Assembly (NCBI GenBank): GCA_937888725.1
Contig: CALARE010000062.1
Coordinates: forward strand, 1 to 40,712
Source: an uncultured Alphaproteobacteria bacterium
Lineage (GTDB): Bacteria > Pseudomonadota > Alphaproteobacteria > CAAHEQ01 > UBA3637
Direction: 5' to 3'
DNA length: 40,712 bases
Made by a program: the position numbers and the translations under genes. Positions 34,452 to 40,712 of the stretch are shown one piece after another. The notes below the pieces were generated by a model that did not search any database, was not told the DNA's origin, and saw only the letters and a program-made list of their open reading frames with translations. Within the stretch, counting starts at the first letter, position 1. Each line of letters begins with the position of its first letter.

Positions 34452-35024
34452 GTGCAAGAAACGAATACAAAACGCAATCTTATTCAAGCTGAATTTGATA
34501 AACGACAAGCAGGTGCAAAAAAAAGTGAAAAAATGGCTCTTATCATGACGGCTGGTATTGGGGCAATCGCGATTTTAGGGCTAATGGCAAGTTTGCCAAA
34601 TGGGGCACAAACAAATGATGATTATTTAAAGGTAGCCTCCTCTATTTTATTGGCAAGCTGGGGATATATCAAACATTTAAATATGAAAGCAAATGCACAA
34701 AATTTAATCATTTTTAATTCATTAAACAAAAATGAAAAAACGGCTTTATCAGAATTAGAAAAAATAAAAGTTATTGAAAATATTTCCTCATCAAGCGTTA
34801 TGGCTATGGGAGGGATTATTCTTTCAACAATACCGCTTGTTTTTATGGCTGGCACAGGGCAAATGAACCCAGGTCTTGCCAGCACGACAGGGGCAAGCAT
34901 TTTGATTGCAACAGAACTCTTTTTAAAACGGATATTTAAACAAGAAAACCGTTTCTTAAAATCACACTTACCAAGTGATTTAATTATCCCACTTGAAAAA
35001 AAACCATATCAACGGGATATATAA
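34452..35024 (+). CDS. Four-TM orphan protein, paralogue 1 of 4
   Basis: 190 residues. After a charged N-terminus come two hydrophobic hairpins (about 28-47 with 58-76, and 113-133 with 141-158) separated by a helical hydrophilic stretch, then the tail motif SHLPSDLIIP at 171-180 and a basic end. The next three genes repeat the same plan and the same tail. The start is a GTG with a poor site (AAAAGG, 11 bases away); an ATG further in would cut off the charged N-terminus, so GTG is kept with caution. It is the first gene of a tightly packed operon. No family is recognised. Confidence 0.75.
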   Translation: MQETNTKRNLIQAEFDKRQAGAKKSEKMALIMTAGIGAIAILGLMASLPNGAQTNDDYLKVASSILLASWGYIKHLNMKANAQNLIIFNSLNKNEKTALSELEKIKVIENISSSSVMAMGGIILSTIPLVFMAGTGQMNPGLASTTGASILIATELFLKRIFKQENRFLKSHLPSDLIIPLEKKPYQRDI

Positions 35025-35025
35025 A

Positions 35026-35673
35026 ATGGCACAGTTAAATACCCTTTCTTCTATTACAAAAACAGACCCAATTGATGATAGCCGAGTTCAATATTATATC
35101 GAACAAGAAATTCAGTCACAACCATATCTGTCTTATATCATTGCAAATCAAAAAAAGGTTTTGCAATTTTTAGCCATCAGTGCGGGACTTTTAAGTTTAG
35201 GTACGTTGGATAGCAAACACACAATGAATGGAAAGTTGACTTTTTTAGGATTAGCTTGTTTAACAGGCGTTGCCTCTTTAAGAGCAAAAAGGCAACAGTT
35301 AGAACAAAAAATTGATATTTTTGCCACCGCATCAGAAAAATTTGCCATGTATGAAATTATCAATTCAGAACCAAAGACGCTCTCATTCGTCAGCGGTCAA
35401 AAATATATTTATCGCTTTAAAAGCATCCAAAACCACAACAAAAACATACATAAGGTTCAGCTCGTAACCAGTGTGGCAACAACTGGGCTTTTAAGTGCTT
35501 TTTTCTTTGACAAAATAGATGCAGGTGTAACACTTATGAGTGCTTCTATGGTATTAACCGCCAGCAATATTGCACAGCTCATCAACGCAAAACAAACCAT
35601 TAAAAAAGTGAAAAGCACCTTTTTAAACGGAACCTTACCGCCTTTTTTAATAGAACAACGGACAAAAGAATAA
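35026..35673 (+). CDS. Four-TM orphan protein, paralogue 2 of 4
   Basis: 215 residues on the same plan as its neighbours: a polar N-terminal 40 residues, hydrophobic hairpin at about 47-63 and 70-85, a basic turn LRAKRQQLEQK, a long hydrophilic helix, a second hairpin at about 145-162 and 166-184, and the tail NGTLPPFLIEQ (201-211), a variant of the LP...IP motif with Glu-Gln in place of the last Pro. The ATG lies one base after the previous stop, implying coupled translation; the in-frame ATG at 34993 would overlap that gene by 32 bases and has no site. Function unknown. Confidence 0.75.
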   Translation: MAQLNTLSSITKTDPIDDSRVQYYIEQEIQSQPYLSYIIANQKKVLQFLAISAGLLSLGTLDSKHTMNGKLTFLGLACLTGVASLRAKRQQLEQKIDIFATASEKFAMYEIINSEPKTLSFVSGQKYIYRFKSIQNHNKNIHKVQLVTSVATTGLLSAFFFDKIDAGVTLMSASMVLTASNIAQLINAKQTIKKVKSTFLNGTLPPFLIEQRTKE

Positions 35674-35677
35674 CCTC

Positions 35678-36313
35678 ATGAAAAAACAAAAACCTCTTTT
35701 CAACTCGGAAATAGAAGAAAATAATTTTTACTTTGATTATCAATCAAGGATTAATCAAGAATTTGCAAACCCAGACAAGTTGGAAACAGACCGTTTTTTT
35801 GTTGAACGTAAATTATTGCAATATTTGGCTGCTTTTGGGGCGATTTACACCTTTTTCACGCAAGATAGTCGATCTGGTGCTGAAAACACGGTTCTTTTAT
35901 TTTCATCCGCCTTATTTGGAGGCATTTCTTATTTGAGAGAAAGCCGACAAAAGAATGAAAAGATTTTTTCTCTTTTTAACAAGGCCCATTTTGATTTTTA
36001 TCATCAGGAAATAACAAAAAGAAATTTGATATCTGATAAAATTCGTCTTCTCAACCAATCTGATAAGGTTCTCCCCATTGAACAAAAGGCAATAAAAAAA
36101 ACTATAAACTGGTGTTATTTTTTATCAAATACAATTTTGGCAAGTGCTTATGCTTTTAATTATCTAACCCTAGGCTCTACGATATTGGGGGCGACACTTG
36201 TTTTTGCAGCCTGTAATACACTAAGATATCAAAAATCAAAAAAACAACTCATCACTTTAAAATCAGCTCTGCCTGAACGGATTTATATCCCAGGCTTTTC
36301 AAATACACGATAA
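35678..36313 (+). CDS. Four-TM orphan protein, paralogue 3 of 4
   Basis: 211 residues. Polar, acidic N-terminus (EIEENNFYFDYQSRINQEF), hydrophobic segments at about 46-60 and 70-86, basic turn YLRESRQKNEK, hydrophilic helix, second pair at about 146-162 and 166-181, and tail SALPERIYIP at 196-205. It starts four bases after the previous stop with hardly any ribosome site, so it probably relies on translational coupling. The whole layout, not just hydrophobicity, matches the adjacent genes, which supports descent from one ancestor despite low identity. Function unknown. Confidence 0.75.
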   Translation: MKKQKPLFNSEIEENNFYFDYQSRINQEFANPDKLETDRFFVERKLLQYLAAFGAIYTFFTQDSRSGAENTVLLFSSALFGGISYLRESRQKNEKIFSLFNKAHFDFYHQEITKRNLISDKIRLLNQSDKVLPIEQKAIKKTINWCYFLSNTILASAYAFNYLTLGSTILGATLVFAACNTLRYQKSKKQLITLKSALPERIYIPGFSNTR

Positions 36314-36331
36314 ATAATTAAGGATAACAAT

Positions 36332-36931
36332 ATGACAAATCAAGAAATTGACTCTATTTCAAAAGAAGATTGTAAAAAATTGCAACAGGATTTAAATAAC
36401 GCCTTTGAAAAACCAAGAGAAAAATTCCAACGTATCAAAAAAAATATTAATGCCATGCATGCCCTTGCGTTAGTAGGGCTTGCAAGTATCCCCCTATGCA
36501 TGGGTGAAAATGCTATGCAAGAAAAAAGCTTATATGCCATTGCGTTTATTGGATTAATCGCTTCAAATGAACTTCGTAAAAAAGAACGACAGGCCTATTT
36601 AAGTGCCGAAGCGGTTGATAAAACGCTTGATAACACATCAAACTTAATTGTATCAAACCAAACAAAAAATTTAATTACAACAACCATTTCAGAAACTTAT
36701 CAAACAAATAAAAAGATAAATCTTATTAATTTACTTGGCTCTGGCACGGCTGTATTTGCTTATTTAACAGGGAACCTTTCTTTTGAAACGGGAGCTGCAG
36801 TTTTTTCAGTTATCAACACATTAACAGAAGGGTATTCTTTATCCTTGAATAAAAATGCAAATCGTGTTATAAGGGCGTCCTTACCCTCTATGATTATGAT
36901 ACCAGATATCACAAAACGGGTTAAAGAATAA
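36332..36931 (+). CDS. Four-TM orphan protein, paralogue 4 of 4
   Basis: 199 residues. N-terminal 35 residues polar (KEDCKKLQQDLNNAFEKPRE), hydrophobic segments at about 41-57 and 67-79, basic turn NELRKKERQAYLSAE, hydrophilic helix (100-128), second pair at about 131-145 and 150-168, and the tail ASLPSMIMIP at 182-191 with a basic end (ITKRVKE). AAGGA lies seven bases before the ATG, so this gene can initiate on its own. Same operon as the three preceding paralogues; function unknown. Confidence 0.77.
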   Translation: MTNQEIDSISKEDCKKLQQDLNNAFEKPREKFQRIKKNINAMHALALVGLASIPLCMGENAMQEKSLYAIAFIGLIASNELRKKERQAYLSAEAVDKTLDNTSNLIVSNQTKNLITTTISETYQTNKKINLINLLGSGTAVFAYLTGNLSFETGAAVFSVINTLTEGYSLSLNKNANRVIRASLPSMIMIPDITKRVKE

Positions 36932-36948
36932 AATTTGAAAGGATAAAA

Positions 36949-37146
36949 ATGACAGAACAAAAACATCCAACGATAAAACAACTTTTTAAAGAACCAGTCT
37001 TTCTTGGTTTCATATCCATATATGCCGTCTGTGCGGGCATGTGCACTTATTCAGTCGCTACTGGGATGAAAAATGAGGCAAAACTTATTCAAAAAGCGAA
37101 TATAAAAATCCAAGAAAAAAACACACACATTAACGAAAATTATTAA
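36949..37146 (+). CDS. Small single-TM orphan protein, 65 residues
   Basis: One hydrophobic segment at about 17-36 (VFLGFISIYAVCAGMCTYSV) after a short basic N-terminus, then a Lys/Asn-rich hydrophilic tail likely to be helical. GAAAGGA precedes the ATG; the gene starts 17 bases after the previous stop. Fifth gene of the operon. No family recognised. Confidence 0.72.
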   Translation: MTEQKHPTIKQLFKEPVFLGFISIYAVCAGMCTYSVATGMKNEAKLIQKANIKIQEKNTHINENY

Positions 37147-37169
37147 TCAAAAATTATTGGGAGGAAAAA

Positions 37170-37397
37170 ATGCGTTTTAATCAAAACGAAGAGTCAGGTA
37201 TATTTGAAAAACTATTGGTTCTAACAGGGATTGTCATGATGGGCTCTACACTTTATTACGCTTATGATTACAGCAACAAACATCATAAGGCAACGCATCC
37301 CATCAAAAATGAAAAGGTTATCCCTCAAAAAGTAAGGGAAAATAATGCCCTCTCTGCAAACCTATTTGTTAATCACTTAAAAGAACGAATGAGGTAA
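37170..37397 (+). CDS. Small single-TM orphan protein, 75 residues
   Basis: A hydrophobic segment at about 14-32 (KLLVLTGIVMMGSTLYYAY) followed by a His/Lys-rich turn (SNKHHKATH) and a hydrophilic C-terminus. GGGAGG six bases before the ATG gives a confident start. Sixth gene of the operon, similar in plan to the preceding one but without clear identity. Function unknown. Confidence 0.73.
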   Translation: MRFNQNEESGIFEKLLVLTGIVMMGSTLYYAYDYSNKHHKATHPIKNEKVIPQKVRENNALSANLFVNHLKERMR

Positions 37398-37401
37398 GAG
37401 C

Positions 37402-37995
37402 ATGCGTTTAGATGTAAAAAAATGTTGTGAGTGTCGTGACATTGAAGATGTTGAAGATAATAAGGATATGACCCCACAAGAGAAGTTAAAAGATTTTTTT
37501 GAAGACCATTCGGATATGTGTGGATGCTTATTCTCACTGACTATTTTAGGCATTTTGGTTGCTTCAGTATATGGCATTAATAACTATATTCAACAAAAAA
37601 AATGTGAGGAAAAAATTGCCTGTCAACGGGCAGAAAAAACAGCAAAAGAGATGGAAGAATTGTTCATTCAAAAGCTGTTTCCCCTCTCAAATAAAATAAC
37701 AAAGAAAAATGTCGTTTCTGCTATGAAAGTTGCAAAATATCTTGTTTTGATGGAAAGAAGCAGTGCCGATGAAAGAGGGCTTGATTTGCTCGTCAAAAAA
37801 TATTGTGACCTTCATCAAAAATCAAAAAATAATGTTGCGTTTCAAGACCTGCTTTTACAAAGACAAGAAACATTGGCAAATCGTCACATTGCACCAAGGG
37901 ATAATAAGCAACCTATCCCCGTTCGCATAAGAGAAACGGAACAACCCTATACGCAAGTTATTTTAAAGGAAAAACGACAAGAACATATAAAATAA
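37402..37995 (+). CDS. Cys-rich single-TM orphan protein, last gene of the membrane operon
   Basis: 197 residues. The N-terminus has a Cys cluster (KKCCECRD, Cys8, 9, 11) and an acidic stretch; a second pair (MCGCLF, Cys40 and 42) directly precedes the one membrane segment (about 43-62). Two more cysteines follow (KKCEEKIACQ), then a long coiled, charged domain. The cysteine arrangement suggests metal binding or lipid/redox contacts on the cytoplasmic side, which is inference. GAGG precedes the ATG, four bases after the previous stop. No family recognised. Confidence 0.73.
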   Translation: MRLDVKKCCECRDIEDVEDNKDMTPQEKLKDFFEDHSDMCGCLFSLTILGILVASVYGINNYIQQKKCEEKIACQRAEKTAKEMEELFIQKLFPLSNKITKKNVVSAMKVAKYLVLMERSSADERGLDLLVKKYCDLHQKSKNNVAFQDLLLQRQETLANRHIAPRDNKQPIPVRIRETEQPYTQVILKEKRQEHIK

Positions 37996-38004
37996 ATGTA
38001 CCCC

Positions 38005-38033
38005 TTGCATAAAAAAGAAAACGCTTGTATACT
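38005..38033 (+). promoter_or_regulatory. Sigma70-type promoter for the CorC/HlyC gene
   Basis: TTGCAT, 17 bases, TATACT, 20 bases before the ribosome site. Independent transcription from the preceding operon is therefore likely. Confidence 0.65.
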
Positions 38034-38054
38034 TTTTTATAACAAGGAGACGCC

Positions 38055-39401
38055 ATGCAAGAATATTCTTTAATCACTTTACTATTATTTCAATTATTTT
38101 TAATTTTGTTGAATGCTGTTTTTGCCTGCACTGAGATTGCTGTTATTTCAATGAATGATGGCAAGCTCAAAAAAATGAGTGAAGACGGAGATAAACGGGC
38201 AAAGTGTTTGTTATCTCTAACCAATCAGCCCGCTAAATTTTTAGCGACTATTCAAGTTGGAATTACATTTGCGGGATTCTTAGGTTCTGCTTTTGCAGCT
38301 GACAACTTTTCGGATAGGATTGTTGCTTTTTTAATTGAAATGGGTGTAACGGTATCTGCTCAAAAATTGGACGTTATTTCTGTTATTTTTATCACCATTA
38401 TCCTTTCATATGTAACACTTATTTTAGGTGAATTGGTCCCCAAACGTATTGCCATGCAATATGCTGAAAAGATTGCTCTTTTTATGGCGTATCCGATTTT
38501 TATCATTGCAAAAATATTTTCACCCATTGTTTGGTTTTTAACCTTTTCGACCAATGTTGTTTTACATTCATTTGGCATTAAAGAGGAAGGGCAACAAAAC
38601 AATGTAACGGAAGAAGAAATCCGCATGCTCATTGATATTGGCACTCAAAATGGAACCATTGATTCGCAAGAAAAAAAATTCATTCACAATGTGTTTGAAT
38701 TTGATGATAAGGTGGTGTCTGAAGTTTTGACACACCGCATGCATGTCAAGTTTTTAAATATTGATGAAGATTTATCCGTTTGGGAAGATAAGATGCTTGA
38801 AAGTCAATTTTCCATTTATCCCCTATATAAAACAAATCATGACAATATTGTGGGAACGATTCGTTTTAAAGAATTTTTCAAATACAAACACCTTAAAAAA
38901 GAAGAAGTTATCCAAAAGATTATGCAACCCGTACAATTTGTGCCTGAGGCCGGACATATTGATACGCTCTTTAAATCAATGCAAAAAAATAGGAACCATT
39001 TTGCCGTAACGGTTGATGAGTATGGTGCTGTGACAGGGATTGTGACAATATCTGATTTATTAGAGGAAATTGTGGGCACCTTAAATGATGACATCAACGC
39101 CCCTAAAGAAGAACCAAATATTCAAAAAACAACAGAAAATGAATGGATTGTCAAAGGGCATACAAGCATAGAAGATATTGAAAAACTTTTAAAATTAAAA
39201 TTCCCAGTTGAAGATTATGACACCGTGGGTGGGTTTATTCTTTCAGCCATGACCACCCTACCCGCCTCGATGAAAAAGGTCAAAGTGCAATTTGAGAACA
39301 TTTATTTTGAAGTTTTAAAAGCCAAAGGACACAAGATTGAATCCATTTTAATGCGTAAAGAACCTTTAAGTCGTGATGCGGATTCTGAAAAATCAGAATA
39401 A
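38055..39401 (+). CDS. CNNM/CorC-HlyC family transporter (DUF21-CBS-CorC)
   Basis: 448 residues with the standard order: N-terminal DUF21/CNNM membrane domain (about 1-190; NAVFACTEIAVISMNDGKLK, then FLATIQVGITFAGFLGSAFA), a pair of CBS domains (about 200-335; VSEVLTHRMHVKFL and FAVTVDEYGAVTGIVTISDL), and a C-terminal CorC_HlyC domain (about 350-430; YDTVGGFILSAM). Members are linked to magnesium or cobalt efflux (CorC, MpfA) and were once called hemolysins. Its ion is not decided by sequence. AAGGAG precedes the ATG. Confidence 0.94.
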   Translation: MQEYSLITLLLFQLFLILLNAVFACTEIAVISMNDGKLKKMSEDGDKRAKCLLSLTNQPAKFLATIQVGITFAGFLGSAFAADNFSDRIVAFLIEMGVTVSAQKLDVISVIFITIILSYVTLILGELVPKRIAMQYAEKIALFMAYPIFIIAKIFSPIVWFLTFSTNVVLHSFGIKEEGQQNNVTEEEIRMLIDIGTQNGTIDSQEKKFIHNVFEFDDKVVSEVLTHRMHVKFLNIDEDLSVWEDKMLESQFSIYPLYKTNHDNIVGTIRFKEFFKYKHLKKEEVIQKIMQPVQFVPEAGHIDTLFKSMQKNRNHFAVTVDEYGAVTGIVTISDLLEEIVGTLNDDINAPKEEPNIQKTTENEWIVKGHTSIEDIEKLLKLKFPVEDYDTVGGFILSAMTTLPASMKKVKVQFENIYFEVLKAKGHKIESILMRKEPLSRDADSEKSE

Positions 39402-39455
39402 AAACAAATAATAATAAAAAAAACAAAAAAAAATGAAAAAAGAATAAAAAAATGA

Positions 39456-39484
39456 TTGACAAGGGTGAAAAAATTATATATAGT
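39456..39484 (+). promoter_or_regulatory. Consensus promoter of tRNA-Lys
   Basis: TTGACA, 17 bases, TATAGT. The -10 box ends 31 bases before the mature tRNA. Confidence 0.8.
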
Positions 39485-39515
39485 AGCACCTATGTTGAGC
39501 AAAAACGGATAATAT

Positions 39516-39591
39516 GAGTGCGTAGCTCAGCTGGTAGAGCACCTGACTTTTAATCAGGTGGCCCTGGGTTCGAATCCCAGCGCGCTCACCA
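39516..39591 (+). tRNA. tRNA-Lys (anticodon TTT)
   Basis: All four arms are visible: acceptor GAGTGCG / CGCGCTC (one G-T pair), D arm GCTC...GAGC, anticodon arm CCTGA-CTTTTAA-TCAGG with TTT at positions 34-36, and T arm CTGGG-TTCGAAT-CCCAG. CCA is encoded. 76 bases. Followed at once by a hairpin terminator and repeat units carrying copies of its 3' sequence. Confidence 0.98.
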
Positions 39592-39602
39592 TTTATAAAA
39601 AC

Positions 39603-39627
39603 ACCACCCTTTATGGGTGGTTTTTTT
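39603..39627 (+). terminator. Hairpin terminator 1 after tRNA-Lys
   Basis: ACCACCC-TTTAT-GGGTGGT then seven T. The same stem recurs at 39834 and, with the loop in reverse complement, at 40026. Confidence 0.85.
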
Positions 39628-39640
39628 ATAAATGAGGAGC

Positions 39641-39797
39641 ATGCTTTGGTGAACGAACCCACGTTCGACGAATGAAGGTGGACGAAGTGCACCGAATGAG
39701 GGACACTGTTTTTGCGAATGCAAAAAAGTGGTCCTGCGGATTTGTGAAACAAACCAAAGGATAAATTGTGCGAAGCCAATTTACAATCCCAGCGCAT
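39641..39797 (+). ncRNA. tRNA-tail repeat unit 1 (possible structured RNA)
   Basis: Starts ATGCTTTGG after the common leader ATAAATGAGGAG and ends AATCCCAGCGCAT, whose first 11 bases equal the tRNA-Lys 3' T-arm/acceptor sequence at 39573-39583. The two ends pair (ATGC..TTGG with CCCAGCGCAT). Internal hairpins include CGAAC/GTTCG, TTTTTGC/GCAAAAA and AAATTG/CAATTT. Whether it is transcribed is unknown. Confidence 0.5.
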
Positions 39798-39833
39798 TTG
39801 ATGGGAATTTTATACTCTATCCCTTTTTAAAAC

Positions 39834-39858
39834 ACCACCCTTTATGGGTGGTTTTTTT
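39834..39858 (+). terminator. Hairpin terminator 2
   Basis: Same stem, loop and T run as 39603-39627. Confidence 0.8.
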
Positions 39859-39870
39859 ATAAATGAGGAG

Positions 39871-39986
39871 ATGCGTTGGGGTTGAGAACCCAGCGGGTTC
39901 GGTCACAAAGCGACAGCGAAGTGGACGCCGTAGGCGGTCCGAATGCAATGAGGACGAGGGCTTTAGCCCGAGCAATCCCAGTGCAT
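39871..39986 (+). ncRNA. tRNA-tail repeat unit 2 (possible structured RNA)
   Basis: ATGCGTTGGG at the 5' end pairs over ten positions (two G-U) with CCCAGTGCAT at the 3' end. Interior hairpins: GGTTGAGAACC, GACGCC/GGCGGTC, GGGCTTTAGCCC. GC-rich compared with its surroundings. Preceded by the same ATAAATGAGGAG leader as units 1 and 3. Confidence 0.5.
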
Positions 39987-40025
39987 ACAATGATGATACA
40001 CGCTCTGACTTTAACGACCAAACAT

Positions 40026-40050
40026 ACCACCCATAAAGGGTGGTGTTTTT
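40026..40050 (+). terminator. Hairpin terminator 3 (inverted loop)
   Basis: ACCACCC-ATAAA-GGGTGGT, then GTTTTT. The loop is the reverse complement of that in copies 1 and 2, so this hairpin has flipped. Confidence 0.7.
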
Positions 40051-40063
40051 ATAAATGAGGAGT

Positions 40064-40186
40064 GTGCTTTGGTGAACGAACCCACGTTCGAGGCGATAGC
40101 CCGTGAGACGTCATTTTAATGACGGACGAACGGTTGCGTGCCGAAAGGAACCCATTGGAACAATGGGAATTACAATCCCAGCGCAT
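40064..40186 (+). ncRNA. tRNA-tail repeat unit 3 (possible structured RNA)
   Basis: Its first 27 bases from TGCTTTGG equal those of unit 1; then it differs, with hairpins GACGTCATTTTAATGACG and CCCATTG/CAATGGG, and it ends AATCCCAGCGCAT like unit 1. Common closing stem, variable interior. Confidence 0.5.
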
Positions 40187-40272
40187 TTAACAGCTATCTT
40201 TGATTAGACTTCATCCAAAACATCCATTTTCGCTAACAATCGAACTCATCATCATAAAAGTAGCTGATTTTA

Positions 40273-40712
40273 TTACATTTCACATTTTTTTAGGATAGCA
40301 GACAAACCATCTAAAACACTTGGTGTAAAAAGATTATTCTGAATTAAAGTATTAATCTCATCAATACTTGCCCACTTAACCTCTGAAACCTCTTCATCTT
40401 GTTTTTTTACTTGAAAAATATCAAAATCTTGATGCACCAACCAAACATCAACAAAATTATCTTTCCGCAAAATCGTATGAACAATGGAAGCATTCTTCAT
40501 ATCCAAAGAAATGCCCAGTTCTTCTGACGCTTCTCTGATGGCACCTTGTGCCGAATTTTCCCCTTTTAAAACTGCGCCTCCAGTCATAGACCACATGTTG
40601 GGAAATTTTTTCTTGGTTGCCGCCCGTTTTTGGATTAAAAACTCATTTTTCGAATTTACAATCCAAATATGGACTGATAAATGCCGCAGTCCATCCAGAA
40701 TAGTTTCGCCAC
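40273..40712 (-). CDS. Nudix hydrolase, 5' end beyond the window
   Basis: The frame runs open to the window edge on the minus strand, so the start is missing; the internal ATG at 40596 is not the true start, because residues before it are clearly part of the fold (GLRHLSVHIWIVNS, NEFLIQKRAATKKKFPNMW). The Nudix box is complete: GGAVLKGE, then REASEELGI, matching 'GX5EX7REUXEEXGU'. The opening resembles the Idi/YfcD-like branch, which acts on nucleoside diphosphate-linked or isoprenoid substrates, but the substrate is not decided. About 145 residues are visible. The gene is convergent with the tRNA-linked repeat region. Confidence 0.9.
   Translation of the reverse strand, partial: GETILDGLRHLSVHIWIVNSKNEFLIQKRAATKKKFPNMWSMTGGAVLKGENSAQGAIREASEELGISLDMKNASIVHTILRKDNFVDVWLVHQDFDIFQVKKQDEEVSEVKWASIDEINTLIQNNLFTPSVLDGLSAILKKCEM

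Larger units (their letters stand above)
39592..40272. other. tRNA-linked repeat region
   Basis: About 680 bases without a credible gene, made of three alternations of an ACCACCC/GGGTGGT hairpin with a structured repeat unit (listed separately), then about 85 unremarkable bases up to the Nudix gene end. Confidence 0.75.

Noticed and set aside
34452..37995. Tailed-phage or tail-like operon (holin-like small membrane proteins)
   Set aside because: No structural phage gene nearby and the four-TM paralogues do not resemble holins in length or motif.
39474..39797. 107-residue minus-strand frame over tRNA-Lys
   Set aside because: Antisense to a certain tRNA and to the repeat unit; no initiation signals.

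Overview
The window is an AT-rich bacterial chromosome segment. The gene content (YejBEF-type ABC importer, tpiA, rpsB-tsf, QueH, a lone VirB2-like pilin, ankyrin-repeat proteins and many large secreted-looking orphans) suggests a host-associated proteobacterium, most likely an alphaproteobacterium. No marker here fixes the taxonomy, so this is an inference.

Layout. 1-1.6 kb: membrane-anchored family-2 glycosyltransferase. 1.6-6.7 kb (minus): peptide ABC importer yejB-yejE-yejF without an adjacent yejA, a small exported protein and tpiA. 6.8-14.2 kb (minus): three large orphan genes: an ankyrin/TM protein with a perfect 231-bp internal DNA duplication, a protein with an internal 'GIPE...KVLDL' duplication, and a 1186-residue protein with ankyrin repeats at both ends and a long Gly/Ala-rich hydrophobic centre. 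14.3-19.3 kb (plus): an arginine-to-agmatine module comparable with chlamydial aaxABC (OprB porin, pyruvoyl-dependent arginine decarboxylase, APC antiporter), with a UPF0104/YbhN-like membrane protein and a small exported protein inserted. 19.3-22.1 kb: ankyrin-like gene remnant, lipoprotein with a duplicated domain, an unlisted 56-residue gene behind a consensus promoter, and queH. 22.2-25.4 kb: VirB2-like pilin behind a consensus promoter, insertion-sequence-like debris, GtrA protein, a T4-lysozyme-like protein and a 70-residue orphan. 25.8-27.5 kb: rpsB-tsf. 27.5-28.7 kb: gene-free, with repeats. 28.7-34.3 kb (minus): two large helical-repeat proteins sharing 'NPxLY' repeats and C-terminal 'DG[VL]xI' motifs. 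34.4-38.0 kb (plus): a compact seven-gene operon of unknown membrane proteins, four of them tandem paralogues with an 'xLPxxxxIP' tail. 38.0-39.4 kb: CorC/HlyC-type transporter. 39.5-40.2 kb: tRNA-Lys followed by three structured repeat units that each end in a copy of the tRNA 3' sequence. 40.3 kb to the edge: a Nudix hydrolase cut by the window boundary.

How genes work together. The clearest pathway is arginine uptake through the outer membrane, decarboxylation to agmatine, and arginine/agmatine exchange, which consumes protons and would help with acid stress or deny arginine to a host. The large orphans, pilin, lysozyme-like protein and ankyrin proteins look like an accessory host- or competitor-interaction repertoire. 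The best candidates for an undescribed system are the four-paralogue membrane operon (34.4-38.0 kb), the paired NPxLY-repeat proteins beside it, and the tRNA-Lys-linked repeat RNAs.
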